The translations under genes and the position numbers were made by a program. From Paraperibacillus marinus (GTDB lineage: Bacteria; Bacillota; Bacilli; Bacillales; DSM-1321): a DNA stretch of 64,000 nt. The DNA is taken from contig NZ_CP143542.1 of assembly GCF_046237605.1 (NCBI RefSeq), positions 496,001 through 560,000 of the forward strand, read 5' to 3'. Shown piece by piece: positions 54,091-62,865 of this stretch. Position 1 is the first letter of the stretch, and the number at the start of each line of letters is the position of its first letter. Below the pieces are notes generated by a model. It was given only the letters and a program-made list of their open reading frames with translations. It was not told the origin of the DNA and did no database searches.

Positions 54091-55517
54091 ATCTAAAGCT
54101 TCTCTACGAAACCGATTAAATGGGTTAAACTACGCTGCCAACTCCGTTATCGGTTGGACTTTCTTGGCACAATACGTTTCGTTTTTACGTGCTAATCCTA
54201 CAAATATGCGTGCTAACTTGCCAACTAACTTCATGATGGATTTCATCTTTTTCATTTTCTTCACTTTAACATTGTTGGAGTGGATGGCCTTAAATTCTGG
54301 GTTGTTCATCACTAAGCTCATTGTGGCTAAATAAAGGAAACGCCTAAGCCTTGATCTTCCACGCTTGGAAATGACAATTCGCCCTTTCCACTTCCCAGAA
54401 CTAGCTTCAGCGAGATGGAGTCCTGCATGGCGAAGTAAAGAATTGCCGTGTGAAAAACCACTTAAATCTCCTGCTTCCCCTAAAATACCAGCTAACGAAA
54501 TTTCACTAATTCCCTTTATCATAAGCAACTTATCTGCGAATGGAATTTTAGGCAGTTCATCCTTAATTGCTAGTTCCACTCTTTCAAGTTGTTGAACCGC
54601 AAGGTCATACTCTTCGAGTAATTGTTCAAGATGAAATTTGTAAGCCTCTATTGCTTGTCTTGTACCAACAGATTTCCTGGCTACATTGAGCAGTAAATAG
54701 GCTTTCTTTAACCCAGGCTGTCTCTTCATGAGTGACTTCCAACCGGACACTATCTCTTCTGGCTTCATGGAACTCAGTTCCATCGGGGATGGGAAAAGCC
54801 GTAGTGTGGCAATCGCACCTTTAGCAGTGATGTCTTTAAATACTTGCCTAAGCTCAGGGAAAACTATATCCACCCAGCGATTTAATTGATTAACAGAGCT
54901 GACTAGTCTTTTAACAATGACATCCCGGTTGGACATTAGAACCCTAAGTTTTTCAAACGACTCAGAGGTATTCCTTACAAAGGCATAGTAACCGTTCTTC
55001 ACCATATCGGCTATTACAAGAGCGTCTTTCTTATCACTTTTAGATTGGGTATTATCACGGTTTTCTTTATTTCTTTTCACCAGGTGAGGATTAACAGTTA
55101 CTACCTCAATATCTTGTTTTATTAGCCATTTCGAAAGGTTGATCCAGTAATGACCTGTGGGTTCCATCCCGACAATAGCTGCCTCTAACTTATGTATTCT
55201 CTTAAGATTTTTCAACCAGTTTAATAGGGTCGAAAAACCGTCTTCATTGTTTGAGAAAGTGATTGGATCTCCTACAACAATCCCGCGGAAATTGACAGCC
55301 CTTGCAACGTGAAACTGTTGTGCAATATCAATTCCGACAACGAGATGCTTATCAGTAATTCTTTCAATTAGTTGATTTTGTTTGTCCTGCATTTTAAACT
55401 TCATAGTAAGGGTTCCTCCTAAGGTTTTGAGTTAGAGTCGTGTCTTACTCATATCTTACTGAGGAGCCCTATTTTTTTCAAAGTTGAAAAATAACGATCT
55501 ACAGGAATGCTAACGCA
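54015..55517 (-). mobile_element. IS110-family element, boundaries tentative
   Basis: The transposase gene lies between two copies of ATGCTAACGCA (54004-54014 and 55507-55517), giving a 1503-bp span typical of IS110-family elements. The right copy is part of the palindrome CTAACGCACCCGTTAG, so the element may have inserted in that palindrome. The left boundary could instead lie as far as 53.7 kb, since a structured interval follows the transposase. Confidence 0.5.
54130..55404 (-). CDS. IS110-family transposase (DEDD type)
   Basis: A 424-residue transposase. The N-terminal DEDD domain has VVGIDIAQQFH, AIVGMEPTGHYW and KSDKKDALVIADM. The C-terminal Tnp_20-like part has MIKGISEISLAGILG and the serine region ASSGKWKGRIVISKRG. 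IS110-family transposases work with a bridge/seeker RNA encoded in a flank of the element. The ORF is intact. AGGAGG lies upstream of the ATG on the minus strand. Confidence 0.9.
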   Translation of the reverse strand: MKFKMQDKQNQLIERITDKHLVVGIDIAQQFHVARAVNFRGIVVGDPITFSNNEDGFSTLLNWLKNLKRIHKLEAAIVGMEPTGHYWINLSKWLIKQDIEVVTVNPHLVKRNKENRDNTQSKSDKKDALVIADMVKNGYYAFVRNTSESFEKLRVLMSNRDVIVKRLVSSVNQLNRWVDIVFPELRQVFKDITAKGAIATLRLFPSPMELSSMKPEEIVSGWKSLMKRQPGLKKAYLLLNVARKSVGTRQAIEAYKFHLEQLLEEYDLAVQQLERVELAIKDELPKIPFADKLLMIKGISEISLAGILGEAGDLSGFSHGNSLLRHAGLHLAEASSGKWKGRIVISKRGRSRLRRFLYLATMSLVMNNPEFKAIHSNNVKVKKMKKMKSIMKLVGKLARIFVGLARKNETYCAKKVQPITELAA

Positions 55518-55525
55518 CCCGTTAG
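55510..55525. repeat. CTAACG-CACC-CGTTAG palindrome, copy 1
   Basis: Perfect 6-bp arms with a CACC loop, next to the 5' side of the IS110 transposase. The same 16-bp palindrome or a near copy recurs at 55897, 60332, 61617 and 62866. Confidence 0.8.
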
Positions 55526-55583
55526 TAAAAAACTCGGATGGATACGCTTATTACTGCGCAGTATACACGTACTATTGGGCAAA

Positions 55584-55814
55584 TCAATTTAAATAGGGAA
55601 GTAGGTCCTGAAGCGGGATCTTTATATAGTTTGACAGACCGCCATCTTCTTCTTGAACATACAGTCTAACGTCTAAGCCTTCTATACGGTCTACAATTGT
55701 GTAACAATCTTTATATTTAATTTCTGTACCGTAAAGAATAAGCTTCATATCCTCCAACTCTTTGTGCCTGCTTAATATATCTTTGGCTAAAGCTAATTTT
55801 GATTTTTCTGTCAT
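55584..55814 (-). CDS. Hypothetical protein, 76 aa
   Basis: A small soluble protein (KLALAKDILSRHKELEDMK, RIEGLDVRLYVQEEDGGLSN) with GAAGGAG before its ATG on the minus strand. Its short alpha-beta make-up is plausible for a real gene, but no family is recognised. Confidence 0.6.
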   Translation of the reverse strand: MTEKSKLALAKDILSRHKELEDMKLILYGTEIKYKDCYTIVDRIEGLDVRLYVQEEDGGLSNYIKIPLQDLLPYLN

Positions 55815-55896
55815 AAATTATTCTCCTTCTTCTACCTCGCAGTATGAGTCTACTATCTCCATAAAAAGCTCCCAGCATAAAACCATCTATATTTAA

Positions 55897-55912
55897 CTAA
55901 CGCACCCGTTAG
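55897..55912. repeat. CTAACG-CACC-CGTTAG palindrome, copy 2
   Basis: Identical to copy 1. Flanked by AA and CC in intergenic sequence. Confidence 0.8.
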
Positions 55913-56036
55913 CCAACCATGAATCGCACAGATCAGCGATTCACCACAGAGAATGAAAATAAGGCTGTGCAGAATATACTTTTTAATGATGGAATAGAAG
56001 GTCTTTAACCTATGGTGCCTTAGAGACCATCATTAG

Positions 56037-56178
56037 TCTGACGCGGGCTGCCACATTGTACCACCGACTGTCGCCTCCTTGATGGGCAGCATTCATGGGA
56101 GGTTAATCCTAATTCTGGTTGTTGTTCCAGCAGCACTTATTTTTACTCCAACGAGAAGGGCCTGAATTCAAGCCATGT
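56037..56178. repeat. Direct repeat of about 140 bp, copy 1
   Basis: Begins TCTGACGCGGGC and ends AAGCCATGT; about 85% identical by eye to 57341-57480. On the minus strand a remnant frame ALLVGVKISAAG and IRINLP then stop is visible. The interval 55815-56306 has no other gene. Confidence 0.7.
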
Positions 56179-56306
56179 GGAGTTAAGAAGCAGAATACTC
56201 ATTCTTACCTGCCATTTGTCAAAATAGCTGTTCAACAAAAAGGTGCCTTCCTCCTTTCTGGAAACGCACCCTTTATCAATCAAATTTAACACCTTGTTTT
56301 TAAAAT

Positions 56307-57065
56307 TTAATTATTTCGCCCAGGCTTGTAGTAATATGGATCATTTTTATGGTCTTTGATATCATTATTATCTATAAATAAGCTCCCATCTTCTAAAAAA
56401 GTTGCTAATATGATGTTCTGAACTTCGTTACCTGTTTTGTCAAGTTCTTTCATTAACCAACTTTGGTCTAATTGCAGATACTTTAAATTATGATAAACAA
56501 TTTGACCGTCCATAATGAGCGGAATAGGAACATATTCTTTCTTTACAGGTAATTTTAAATCGTTGGGTTGAATTGGCCGATATTCCGACTTGGGGATAAC
56601 ACTAATACTGCCTGTTTCCTCCATCACAGCCAAGGCAATACTTTGAATATCAGTGTATCCCTTAACTCTTAATTGTGACAATAATTGATTCATCGGCATA
56701 CGAACCTTTTTCAACCCTGTCTTATAAATATCACCATTTTGAATTAATACCGTAGGACTCTCATATAAAATCCACCTTAATTTATTGTGGGTGGATAAAT
56801 GTATAAAAGTTTTATACAAAATGACTATTATACCCCCGTAAGTAAAAGCCTTTCCCACATTATTAACCTCAACAGGCATGCTGATGATATTGGTAAGAAC
56901 ATACGTATACAATAAATCAAAAGAATGCATTTCACTTACTGCTTTTTTTCCAGTAATCCTTAAAAATAAATATCCTACCACAAAAACCAAGAATGGACGG
57001 TAAAATGTTTCCACCTTCATCTCCCCTGAACCAGAATTATGTTTAGTATTTGGAGATTCATTCAT
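56307..57065 (-). CDS. DUF421 (YetF-like) membrane protein
   Basis: A 252-residue (or 237 from the internal Met at 57020) protein. The N-terminal membrane segments are RPFLVFVVGYLFLRITGKKA and the following helices. The C-terminal soluble domain has the DUF421 signature KVRMPMNQLLSQLRVKGYTD. No strong ribosome binding site marks the long start, while the MKVETFYRPF start has GGGGAG almost touching it. Family members are common in spore formers; function unknown. It lies between the two 140-bp direct repeats. Confidence 0.8.
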   Translation of the reverse strand: MNESPNTKHNSGSGEMKVETFYRPFLVFVVGYLFLRITGKKAVSEMHSFDLLYTYVLTNIISMPVEVNNVGKAFTYGGIIVILYKTFIHLSTHNKLRWILYESPTVLIQNGDIYKTGLKKVRMPMNQLLSQLRVKGYTDIQSIALAVMEETGSISVIPKSEYRPIQPNDLKLPVKKEYVPIPLIMDGQIVYHNLKYLQLDQSWLMKELDKTGNEVQNIILATFLEDGSLFIDNNDIKDHKNDPYYYKPGRNN

Positions 57066-57122
57066 GTCTAGTCCACGGAAAAAATTTATTAAAAAGCTAT
57101 GGATCGATAAACGTTCCGCCCT

Positions 57123-57368
57123 TTAATGGAGACGCAGGAATTCCCCATAGGTAAGCACGTTTTGAGTAAACGAATAAACATAACAGTCATGGACTTCTAA
57201 AGACCCATTTAAACCGGGATTGTCTATGTCGTCCTTAATTTGATTCCAGTACGCTGCCTGGTTGGAGGTTTTATATACGTGCAGAAGCGCCTGTAACAAA
57301 CTAAGAATTCCCCTACAGAAAAACAGTAAAAAACTACAGGTCTGACGCGGGCGAGTACGGTGTACCAC
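57123..57368 (-). CDS. Uncertain small ORF, 81 aa
   Basis: The C-terminal two thirds (LLQALLHVYKTSNQAAYWNQ then IKDDIDNPGLNG) look like a genuine protein, but the N-terminus lies in the direct repeat and seems artificial. It may be a fragment of a gene broken by the repeat. No family is recognised. Confidence 0.35.
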   Translation of the reverse strand: MVHRTRPRQTCSFLLFFCRGILSLLQALLHVYKTSNQAAYWNQIKDDIDNPGLNGSLEVHDCYVYSFTQNVLTYGEFLRLH

Positions 57369-57480
57369 CGACTATCGCACTTGATGGGCAGCACTCATGG
57401 TAGATTAATCCTAATTCCGGTTGTTGCTCCAGCTGCACTTATTATTACTCCAACGAGAAGGGCCAGAATTCAAGCCATGT
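57341..57480. repeat. Direct repeat of about 140 bp, copy 2
   Basis: Same orientation as copy 1, 1304 bp away. The minus strand again gives LALLVGVIISAAGATTGIRI then NLP and a stop, which suggests the end of a membrane-protein gene or a repeated non-coding unit. Confidence 0.7.
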
Positions 57481-57630
57481 ACCACCAATTTTAAATCTAA
57501 CTTTTATGTGGCCCAGCCTCTTTTTAAAAACTGGTTTTTCTGGGTCTATTTTTGTATGCTTTTTTAATTTATATAAAAAAAATCTTGGAATTATTGCTTT
57601 ATAATGATAAATAGAAAGGCGTGGAAATAT

Positions 57631-58053
57631 GTGAAATTTTTAATCAGTAGTCTTATTATACTTTTAGTTGGAGGTACTATTTATACGGTTAACAAAAAAA
57701 ATAATCCAAATGACAACGAAGAAGCACCATTTGCAGCTGGAATGAATTTTGATCCTGAAGATGTAGAACCTTTTTTAAAACATTTATCATCCACAGTATT
57801 GGATTCAGGTTTTAGTCAAGATGAAATCAATTCTATTACATCTGAAATTGACACAATGAAACACAATGAAGTTAAAGAAATAGGAAGTTTTGATGTTATT
57901 TATAAAGGTAAAGCAACAAAAATTCGAATTGAAGCCGAAGTTCATATTGAAGATGTTGATAAAGAAGTTGTTCTTTATATGTACAGCATTCAAGAACTGG
58001 TTGACATCATAGATGAAGAAATGCTGAATTTTGCAGACGAAAGGGATATATAA
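57631..58053 (+). CDS. Single-anchor hypothetical protein, 140 aa
   Basis: GTG at 57631 has AAAGGCGTGG upstream and gives MKFLISSLIILLVGGTIYTV, a membrane anchor or signal; an ATG at 57604 is possible but lacks a ribosome binding site. The rest is acidic and contains FDVIYKGKATKIRIEAEVHI. Function unknown. A terminator follows the stop. Confidence 0.65.
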   Translation: MKFLISSLIILLVGGTIYTVNKKNNPNDNEEAPFAAGMNFDPEDVEPFLKHLSSTVLDSGFSQDEINSITSEIDTMKHNEVKEIGSFDVIYKGKATKIRIEAEVHIEDVDKEVVLYMYSIQELVDIIDEEMLNFADERDI

Positions 58054-58056
58054 GTA

Positions 58057-58090
58057 AAAAGAGATGTTGTAATTAACATCTCTTTCTTTA
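58057..58090 (+). terminator. Terminator after the 57631 gene
   Basis: AAGAGATGTT pairs with AACATCTCTT and is followed by TCTTT. Confidence 0.85.
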
Positions 58091-58288
58091 ACTAATCTGC
58101 TTCATTAGTGTAACAACAAAAAAAGAGCCGCCGAACAGCCAAACGATCTTCAACTAAAGTAACCGTTATTTTAAGGTTTAATATTAAAAAAAAATCAATG
58201 GATAACTTCTCAAACTTCAATTTTACTAATAAGTAGTTAAGAGTTAGTATAAAGAAAAAACAGGAAGATATTCGGAGGTGGGTGAGTT

Positions 58289-59563
58289 TTGAAACGTATA
58301 CACTATAGTTGGTTCATTCTTTCTATTACATTTTTATCCATTCTTGTTGCTGGAATTGTCATGTCGTCATCAGGTGTTTTCATTGATCCCTTAGAAAAGG
58401 AATTTGGCTGGGATCGAACTAGAATTGCACTTGCTTTTGCAATTAGTCTTTTTTTATATGGTATATCAGGACCATTCATGGCAGCCTTATTAGAAGTAAT
58501 TGGCTTAAAAAAAATGATGGTAGTTTCAATGGCAACTTTACTGACAGGTATCATACTTACTTTAATTATGAACCAGGCATGGCAGATGATCATTATTTGG
58601 GGCGTTATTATTGGACTGGGGGCAAGTCTTTTTTTAACGGTTGTAAGTCCATACGTTGCGAATCATTGGTTTGAGAAAAGAAGAGGACTAGCAGTAGGAA
58701 TACTAACGGCAAGTACAGCGACAGGTCAGTTAATTCTACTTCCTGTTTTAGCGGCTATAATCGATAATTATTCATGGCGTTGGGCGATTGTTTTATTTTT
58801 GATAATTAGTGCCATTATGCTTACTATAATCCTTTTATTTATGAAAAACACACCAAAGGATGTTGGAATTCTTCCATATGGACTTGAAAAAGAAATACCC
58901 GAGAGTAATATAGGAGAAAAGGAAAACCCTATTGTCTTAGCCTTCAATGGCTTATTAGAAGCTGTAAAAGTAAAAGAATTTTGGTTATTAGCTGGCAGCT
59001 TCTTTATTTGTGGACTTTCAACGAGCGGTTTAATTGGTACTCATTTTGTTTCTTACTGTATAAGTTTTGGAATACCTTTAGTTACAGCGGCTTCGTTTCT
59101 TTCGTTTATGGGAATTTTTAATCTAGTGGGAACAACCCTATCTGGCTGGCTGTCAGATCGTTTCGATAATCGATGGCTTTTATTTTGGTACTATGGTTTA
59201 AGAGGTGCTTCTCTTGTATTACTCCCTTATGCATTGAATGAAGGTTCAATTACTATGTTAATTATCTTTACTGTGTTTTATGGATTAGATTGGATTGCAA
59301 CTGTTCCACCTACTATTAGTATCTCAAGACAAATCTTTGGGAGTAATAAAAGTGGAATAGTTTACGGTTGGATTTTCGCATCTCATCAGGCAGGTGCTGC
59401 AGTAGCTGCTTTTGGGGGAGGTTTAATCTATAAATTTTTCAATACTTACACTTGGGCGTTCTTTTTGGCAGGAGTCTTCTGTTTATTGGCAAGTCTTTTT
59501 GTAATTATTATAAAAAAATCTATTTCATTTCCATCCAAATCCCTTAAAGACACACCGATATGA
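58289..59563 (+). CDS. MFS transporter, OxlT/monocarboxylate-porter-like
   Basis: A 424-residue protein with 12 predicted helices. DPLEKEFGWDRTRIALAFAI near the N-terminus and GFGIP-like helix 7 plus WLSDRFDNRW are typical of the OFA-type major facilitators that move organic acids. TTG at 58289 follows CGGAGGTG at 8 bases; no ATG is better placed. It is a single gene. Confidence 0.87.
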   Translation: MKRIHYSWFILSITFLSILVAGIVMSSSGVFIDPLEKEFGWDRTRIALAFAISLFLYGISGPFMAALLEVIGLKKMMVVSMATLLTGIILTLIMNQAWQMIIIWGVIIGLGASLFLTVVSPYVANHWFEKRRGLAVGILTASTATGQLILLPVLAAIIDNYSWRWAIVLFLIISAIMLTIILLFMKNTPKDVGILPYGLEKEIPESNIGEKENPIVLAFNGLLEAVKVKEFWLLAGSFFICGLSTSGLIGTHFVSYCISFGIPLVTAASFLSFMGIFNLVGTTLSGWLSDRFDNRWLLFWYYGLRGASLVLLPYALNEGSITMLIIFTVFYGLDWIATVPPTISISRQIFGSNKSGIVYGWIFASHQAGAAVAAFGGGLIYKFFNTYTWAFFLAGVFCLLASLFVIIIKKSISFPSKSLKDTPI

Positions 59564-59908
59564 GAACTGTAATGAGGTTCGAGGCATTGTTCTTTTCTCT
59601 TTTTTGGCATATAAGGAAAGTGTTTAGGGTTATTGTCATTTCTGCCGAAGTATATTTTCAAGAGTGTAGGAGTTTTGCAGAAAAAGATGCTGAAAATTTT
59701 CCTCTACCTCTTTTGCAATGTTGGCAGCTTATTTTTCCAAGTCCCATATTCGTTCTATGAGGCGTTTTTATGACAAAATAACATTCATTATACTGAGCAC
59801 TTAAAAAGCAAACAGAATAAGTAAATAATTTGTTGTTGTATAGATGCTTGTCTAATCATAAAATCTAAAACTGAATAATCTAATACATAATATTCAGGAG
59901 GTGATTAT
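59564..59908. other. Intergenic region before the Arg-rich small ORF
   Basis: No supported gene. A 66-codon frame overlapping the MFS stop lacks a ribosome binding site. The right part is AT-rich and holds the AGGAGGTG site of the small ORF. Confidence 0.4.
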
Positions 59909-60028
59909 ATGTTTAACGAACTGGGTCGTGGTGAAGTCGGCCGTTTCAATCTTCGTCGCAGGTTCCGTAAACACTTCAATCGTTTTCAACTTCGTCGCAA
60001 CCTCCGTAAACTCCGCCTTCCGTCATGA
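59909..60028 (+). CDS. Arginine-rich small protein, 39 aa
   Basis: ATG at 59909 follows a strong CAGGAGGTGATT. The product (MFNELGRGEVGRFNLRRRFR...) contains repeated RRxLRK-type units; the DNA shows a duplicated TTCGTCGCA..TCCGTAAAC motif. The sequence after the stop (RHEHHGFHHFSFLY in another frame) looks like a continuation of a His-rich protein, so a frameshift may have shortened it. Function unknown. Confidence 0.45.
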   Translation: MFNELGRGEVGRFNLRRRFRKHFNRFQLRRNLRKLRLPS

Positions 60029-60151
60029 GCACCACGGTTTCCATCACTTCTCTTTCCTGTATCAAGATGTGTTGCAGGTACCGTACAAGACGATTGCAAT
60101 TTAACCAAGTAAAAGGAACGCGGTTCAACTATGCTGTTCCCTTTAACACCG

Positions 60152-60178
60152 AAAAGGCTGACATAGCAGCCTTTTTTT
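60152..60178 (+). terminator. Terminator after the Arg-rich ORF
   Basis: AAAGGCTG pairs with CAGCCTTT around ACATAG and is followed by a T-run. Confidence 0.85.
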
Positions 60179-60556
60179 GTTTAATCCTTCCTCTTTTTCT
60201 TGACCATGGAGCATGTCTTCTTAAATATTGTTTTTTTACAAATCGAAAACTTACATTAATGCTGATCATTACGGTTCTTTTTATCTTCAAATCAATGGAA
60301 AAGCCTGCCGATACACCGGCAGGATCTTCACCTAACGCACCCGTTAGCTTAATAAGATTTACTCCCAATTTAATAAAACCTGAAAAAGTTCACAGCTCTA
60401 GAAGCTGCCCTAATAACTTCAGGGTCATAAAAAGAAAAGAACCGCCGCAGCGATCCTTTGATGTTCTATTTGCTGTTTAGTAATACGAGTCACCTATGAT
60501 TATGATGCACTGCTTAAACTACTTTTTAACTAATTTACCTATTATAGAGGCACCAA
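60179..60556. other. Intergenic region with hairpins and a palindrome
   Basis: No gene. A CCTGCCG/CGGCAGG hairpin lies near 60305-60323, and the palindrome copy 3 is at 60332-60347. Confidence 0.4.
60332..60347. repeat. CTAACG-CACC-CGTTAG palindrome, copy 3
   Basis: Identical to copies 1 and 2, 9 bases after a CCTGCCG/CGGCAGG hairpin. Confidence 0.8.
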
Positions 60557-61390
60557 TTACCTAATATCCTGTAAAGCTTGTTGAAGTGTGGCATAAGTTT
60601 TAATACTCGAAAAATTGATGCCTGATTTGATAATTCTTGATACTAAATCCGTTCTAATCCCTGTAAATACCGCATTGATTCCTAGCAGCCTAAGAATATC
60701 ATATATGGTAAAGATTCGAGCCGAAATTTCGGTATCGATAGAGGCAATGGATGAGAAGTCAATAATAACGCACTCAATTTTCAACTCAGTGATTCTGGGT
60801 ATGACTCTATTCATAATAAACTCACTTTTTTCTACATCAATATCTCCAATTATCGGGAGAACCGCAATGCCATTTTGTATAGGGATTATGGGTGAAGATA
60901 GTTCTATGATCTTCTGGTTCTGCTTTTCTTCGGTTTCCTTTGTTAATCTTTCTCGCTTAAATATAGTTTCAGTAATACTTATATCAAGTAAAAAACTTAA
61001 TCTACTGGTAACAGTGATAACTTCCTCAGTAGTTAGTCCATGGTCCATGCATAATTGTGATAAAATTTTAATTAATAGCTGTCTAGTATCCGCATAGGGT
61101 TTTATAAGACTTGATAATTCCTTTAGATATTGAGCATCTTCCGGAGTTTCCTGTTTGATGAGCCATTCAATGAATCTGGGTTCAACCTCTTCATTCGAAA
61201 ATTTAAGCGTACTCCCGAAAAATTTAAGAAATTCAGCATTAGTATCAATTGATTTATCTATTATTTCTTGTGGTAATGTTATTTCTATCTTACTCACATT
61301 ATAATTAACAATTTCCCTGCTTATTGATTCAGCATTCTTACTTAAAAATTGTGCAAATTCTTCAATTGTATTTACCTTTTCAGAACCCAT
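60557..61390 (-). CDS. RsbR-type STAS-domain stress regulator
   Basis: A 277-residue protein. The N-terminal 150 residues are helical, as in RsbR co-antagonists (LSKNAESISREIVN). The C-terminal STAS domain reads NGIAVLPIIGDIDVEKSEFI and CVIIDFSSIASIDTEISARI, with a serine/threonine region matching the RsbT phosphorylation site. It would form part of a stressosome that releases RsbT and thus activates sigma B. No rsbS/T is adjacent. Confidence 0.88.
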   Translation of the reverse strand: MGSEKVNTIEEFAQFLSKNAESISREIVNYNVSKIEITLPQEIIDKSIDTNAEFLKFFGSTLKFSNEEVEPRFIEWLIKQETPEDAQYLKELSSLIKPYADTRQLLIKILSQLCMDHGLTTEEVITVTSRLSFLLDISITETIFKRERLTKETEEKQNQKIIELSSPIIPIQNGIAVLPIIGDIDVEKSEFIMNRVIPRITELKIECVIIDFSSIASIDTEISARIFTIYDILRLLGINAVFTGIRTDLVSRIIKSGINFSSIKTYATLQQALQDIR

Positions 61391-61580
61391 AGAGCCATAC
61401 TCCTAAATATCTATTTTCTTTAAGTATATTGGTTGCAAGCACACTTGTCTATCAACGATAAACAACAGAAAAAAATAACTGCGGTTAACGGCTTGGCAGG
61501 CAGATAATGCATGATGATTGTATAATCTACGCCCATTCTTAACGGGAATTTAAGGCAAGATTTCTACAATAAATACTACT

Positions 61581-61612
61581 AAGGAAGGCTGCTTTAGCAG
61601 CCTCTATTATTT
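61581..61612 (+). terminator. Hairpin terminator in the RsbR-VanZ interval
   Basis: AGGCTGCT pairs with AGCAGCCT and is followed by CTATTATTTT. Confidence 0.65.
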
Positions 61613-61616
61613 TCAA

Positions 61617-61632
61617 CTAACGCATCCGTTTG
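61617..61632. repeat. Degenerate palindrome, copy 4
   Basis: CTAACGCATCCGTTTG differs at two positions from the intact 16-bp palindrome; it follows the AGGCTGCT hairpin. Confidence 0.65.
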
Positions 61633-61852
61633 TTTAAGTGTAATCCTTCACATTCTCTTTTATACCTCATTATAACTCCAAGTCCTATTCATTGTTGTTC
61701 CAGAATCCATTGCAAAACAAAAAGATGCCTTTTCATTCAAGAAAAGCGCCAGATTGTGGAAGTTGAAAAATTGTTTTAAAATATAATATAAGTCGATTAA
61801 TTCATATAAGGTGCAGCTCAAAAAATCAAAATTTGTAGACTGGAGAAGTAAT

Positions 61853-62425
61853 GTGCAATTGATACAACAACTAAAAAATAAAAAGAAATATCTATCTATA
61901 CTCTTAAGCGTTTATGTGGCTTTATTGGTATACTTTATGTTTTTCGGATTTGGACGTCCGAAGCTTGTTGGGCTCCAAGAATATCGATATTCTTTAATAC
62001 CTCTTCGAATTCCCTTGTGGTTTCCTAAACAATTTTCAATAGATATTATTAAACTCTGGGTCTTTGCTCTTGGTAATCTTCTAGCATTTATTCCGTTTGG
62101 TATACTTGTGCCGATAGTATTTGAACATTCCTTTAAAACATATTTTAAGTTTATTACCTTGTTTGTGTCTCTTATTCTATGTATGGAAATTGTTCAACTA
62201 GTAACTTATTTAGGAAGCTTTGATATTGAGGATATTATTATAAATACAATGGGTGCTACAATTGGCTTTTGTTCATATAAAATAAGCGAACGTATGAATA
62301 CTTCGAAAAAGTATTGGGTTTCTATGGGATTGTCCATTGTGGGGTTAACTTTGCTGATGTTCCTCACTGCGTGGGTATTTAACAATACAATCACACCGCA
62401 TCTTGAAAAGACATTTGGACTGTGA
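61853..62425 (+). CDS. VanZ-family membrane protein
   Basis: A protein of about 190 residues with four or five helices (YLSILLSVYVALLVYFMFFG, NLLAFIPFGILVPIVF, DIEDIIINTMGATIGF). The last matches VanZ, which is associated with teicoplanin-type tolerance in one family member; resistance is not implied here. GTG at 61853 has GGAGAAG upstream; a GTG at 61811 is less likely. Confidence 0.82.
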   Translation: MQLIQQLKNKKKYLSILLSVYVALLVYFMFFGFGRPKLVGLQEYRYSLIPLRIPLWFPKQFSIDIIKLWVFALGNLLAFIPFGILVPIVFEHSFKTYFKFITLFVSLILCMEIVQLVTYLGSFDIEDIIINTMGATIGFCSYKISERMNTSKKYWVSMGLSIVGLTLLMFLTAWVFNNTITPHLEKTFGL

Positions 62426-62544
62426 ATAGCTTAAAAGCTCATTTATCATGAAGAGAAGTTTATGAACGGCTCCTTAATATGTTGAAGTAAAGCACAATTT
62501 CTAATCGCCTAAATCTACTAAAGGATCTATATTTTAGTTAAACA

Positions 62545-62585
62545 AATAAAAAAATTCCCCTGAATTATTTACTAAAAGGGGAATC
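62545..62585 (-). terminator. Terminator of the 52-aa minus-strand gene
   Basis: Read on the minus strand, ATTCCCCT pairs with AGGGGAAT and is followed by TTTTTTTATTTG. The hairpin overlaps the stop codon of the small gene. Confidence 0.8.
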
Positions 62586-62723
62586 ATAATTAGCTATAAC
62601 TTGTCTTAGAAAGTTGATGTCCTTCCGAATCATTTCTTTATAGCGTGGAAGTGAACACCTTTGTAAATCCATCAGAAGCCTTCCAAGTTCTCTCTTCAAT
62701 AAAAATTGTTCTAAGTCATGCAT
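62565..62723 (-). CDS. Small helical protein, 52 aa
   Basis: ATG at 62723 is preceded on the minus strand by GAGAGGGG. The product (MHDLEQFLLKRELGRLLMDL...) is a helical, basic protein ending FSK at the terminator. Start, stop and terminator fit one another closely, which supports a real gene that is easy to miss by length. No family recognised. Confidence 0.6.
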   Translation of the reverse strand: MHDLEQFLLKRELGRLLMDLQRCSLPRYKEMIRKDINFLRQVIANYDSPFSK

Positions 62724-62865
62724 TCAAGTCCCCTCTCAGATGTCATTTAATAAATTCTTTTTACCCTCTTCAATTTACCTTGGAAACACTTTAAAGAGAT
62801 TAATTTACTAATTCACTTCCCAATTTATCCCTATTTATAACTTAAAATTCTCTTGCATTCCTTAA

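Larger units (their letters stand above)
61391..61852. other. Intergenic region with terminator and degenerate palindrome
   Basis: No gene. Holds a hairpin at 61581-61612 and palindrome copy 4 at 61617. The ribosome binding region of the VanZ gene is at its right end. Confidence 0.4.

Noticed and set aside
53692..54096. 134-codon plus-strand frame after the YgjP-like gene
   Set aside because: It crosses a terminator and the structured inverted-repeat interval and has no ribosome binding site or family; its end codes only because of the inverted repeat.
59560..59760. 66-codon plus-strand frame overlapping the MFS stop
   Set aside because: No ribosome binding site, no hydrophobic or domain pattern, and no conservation evidence.
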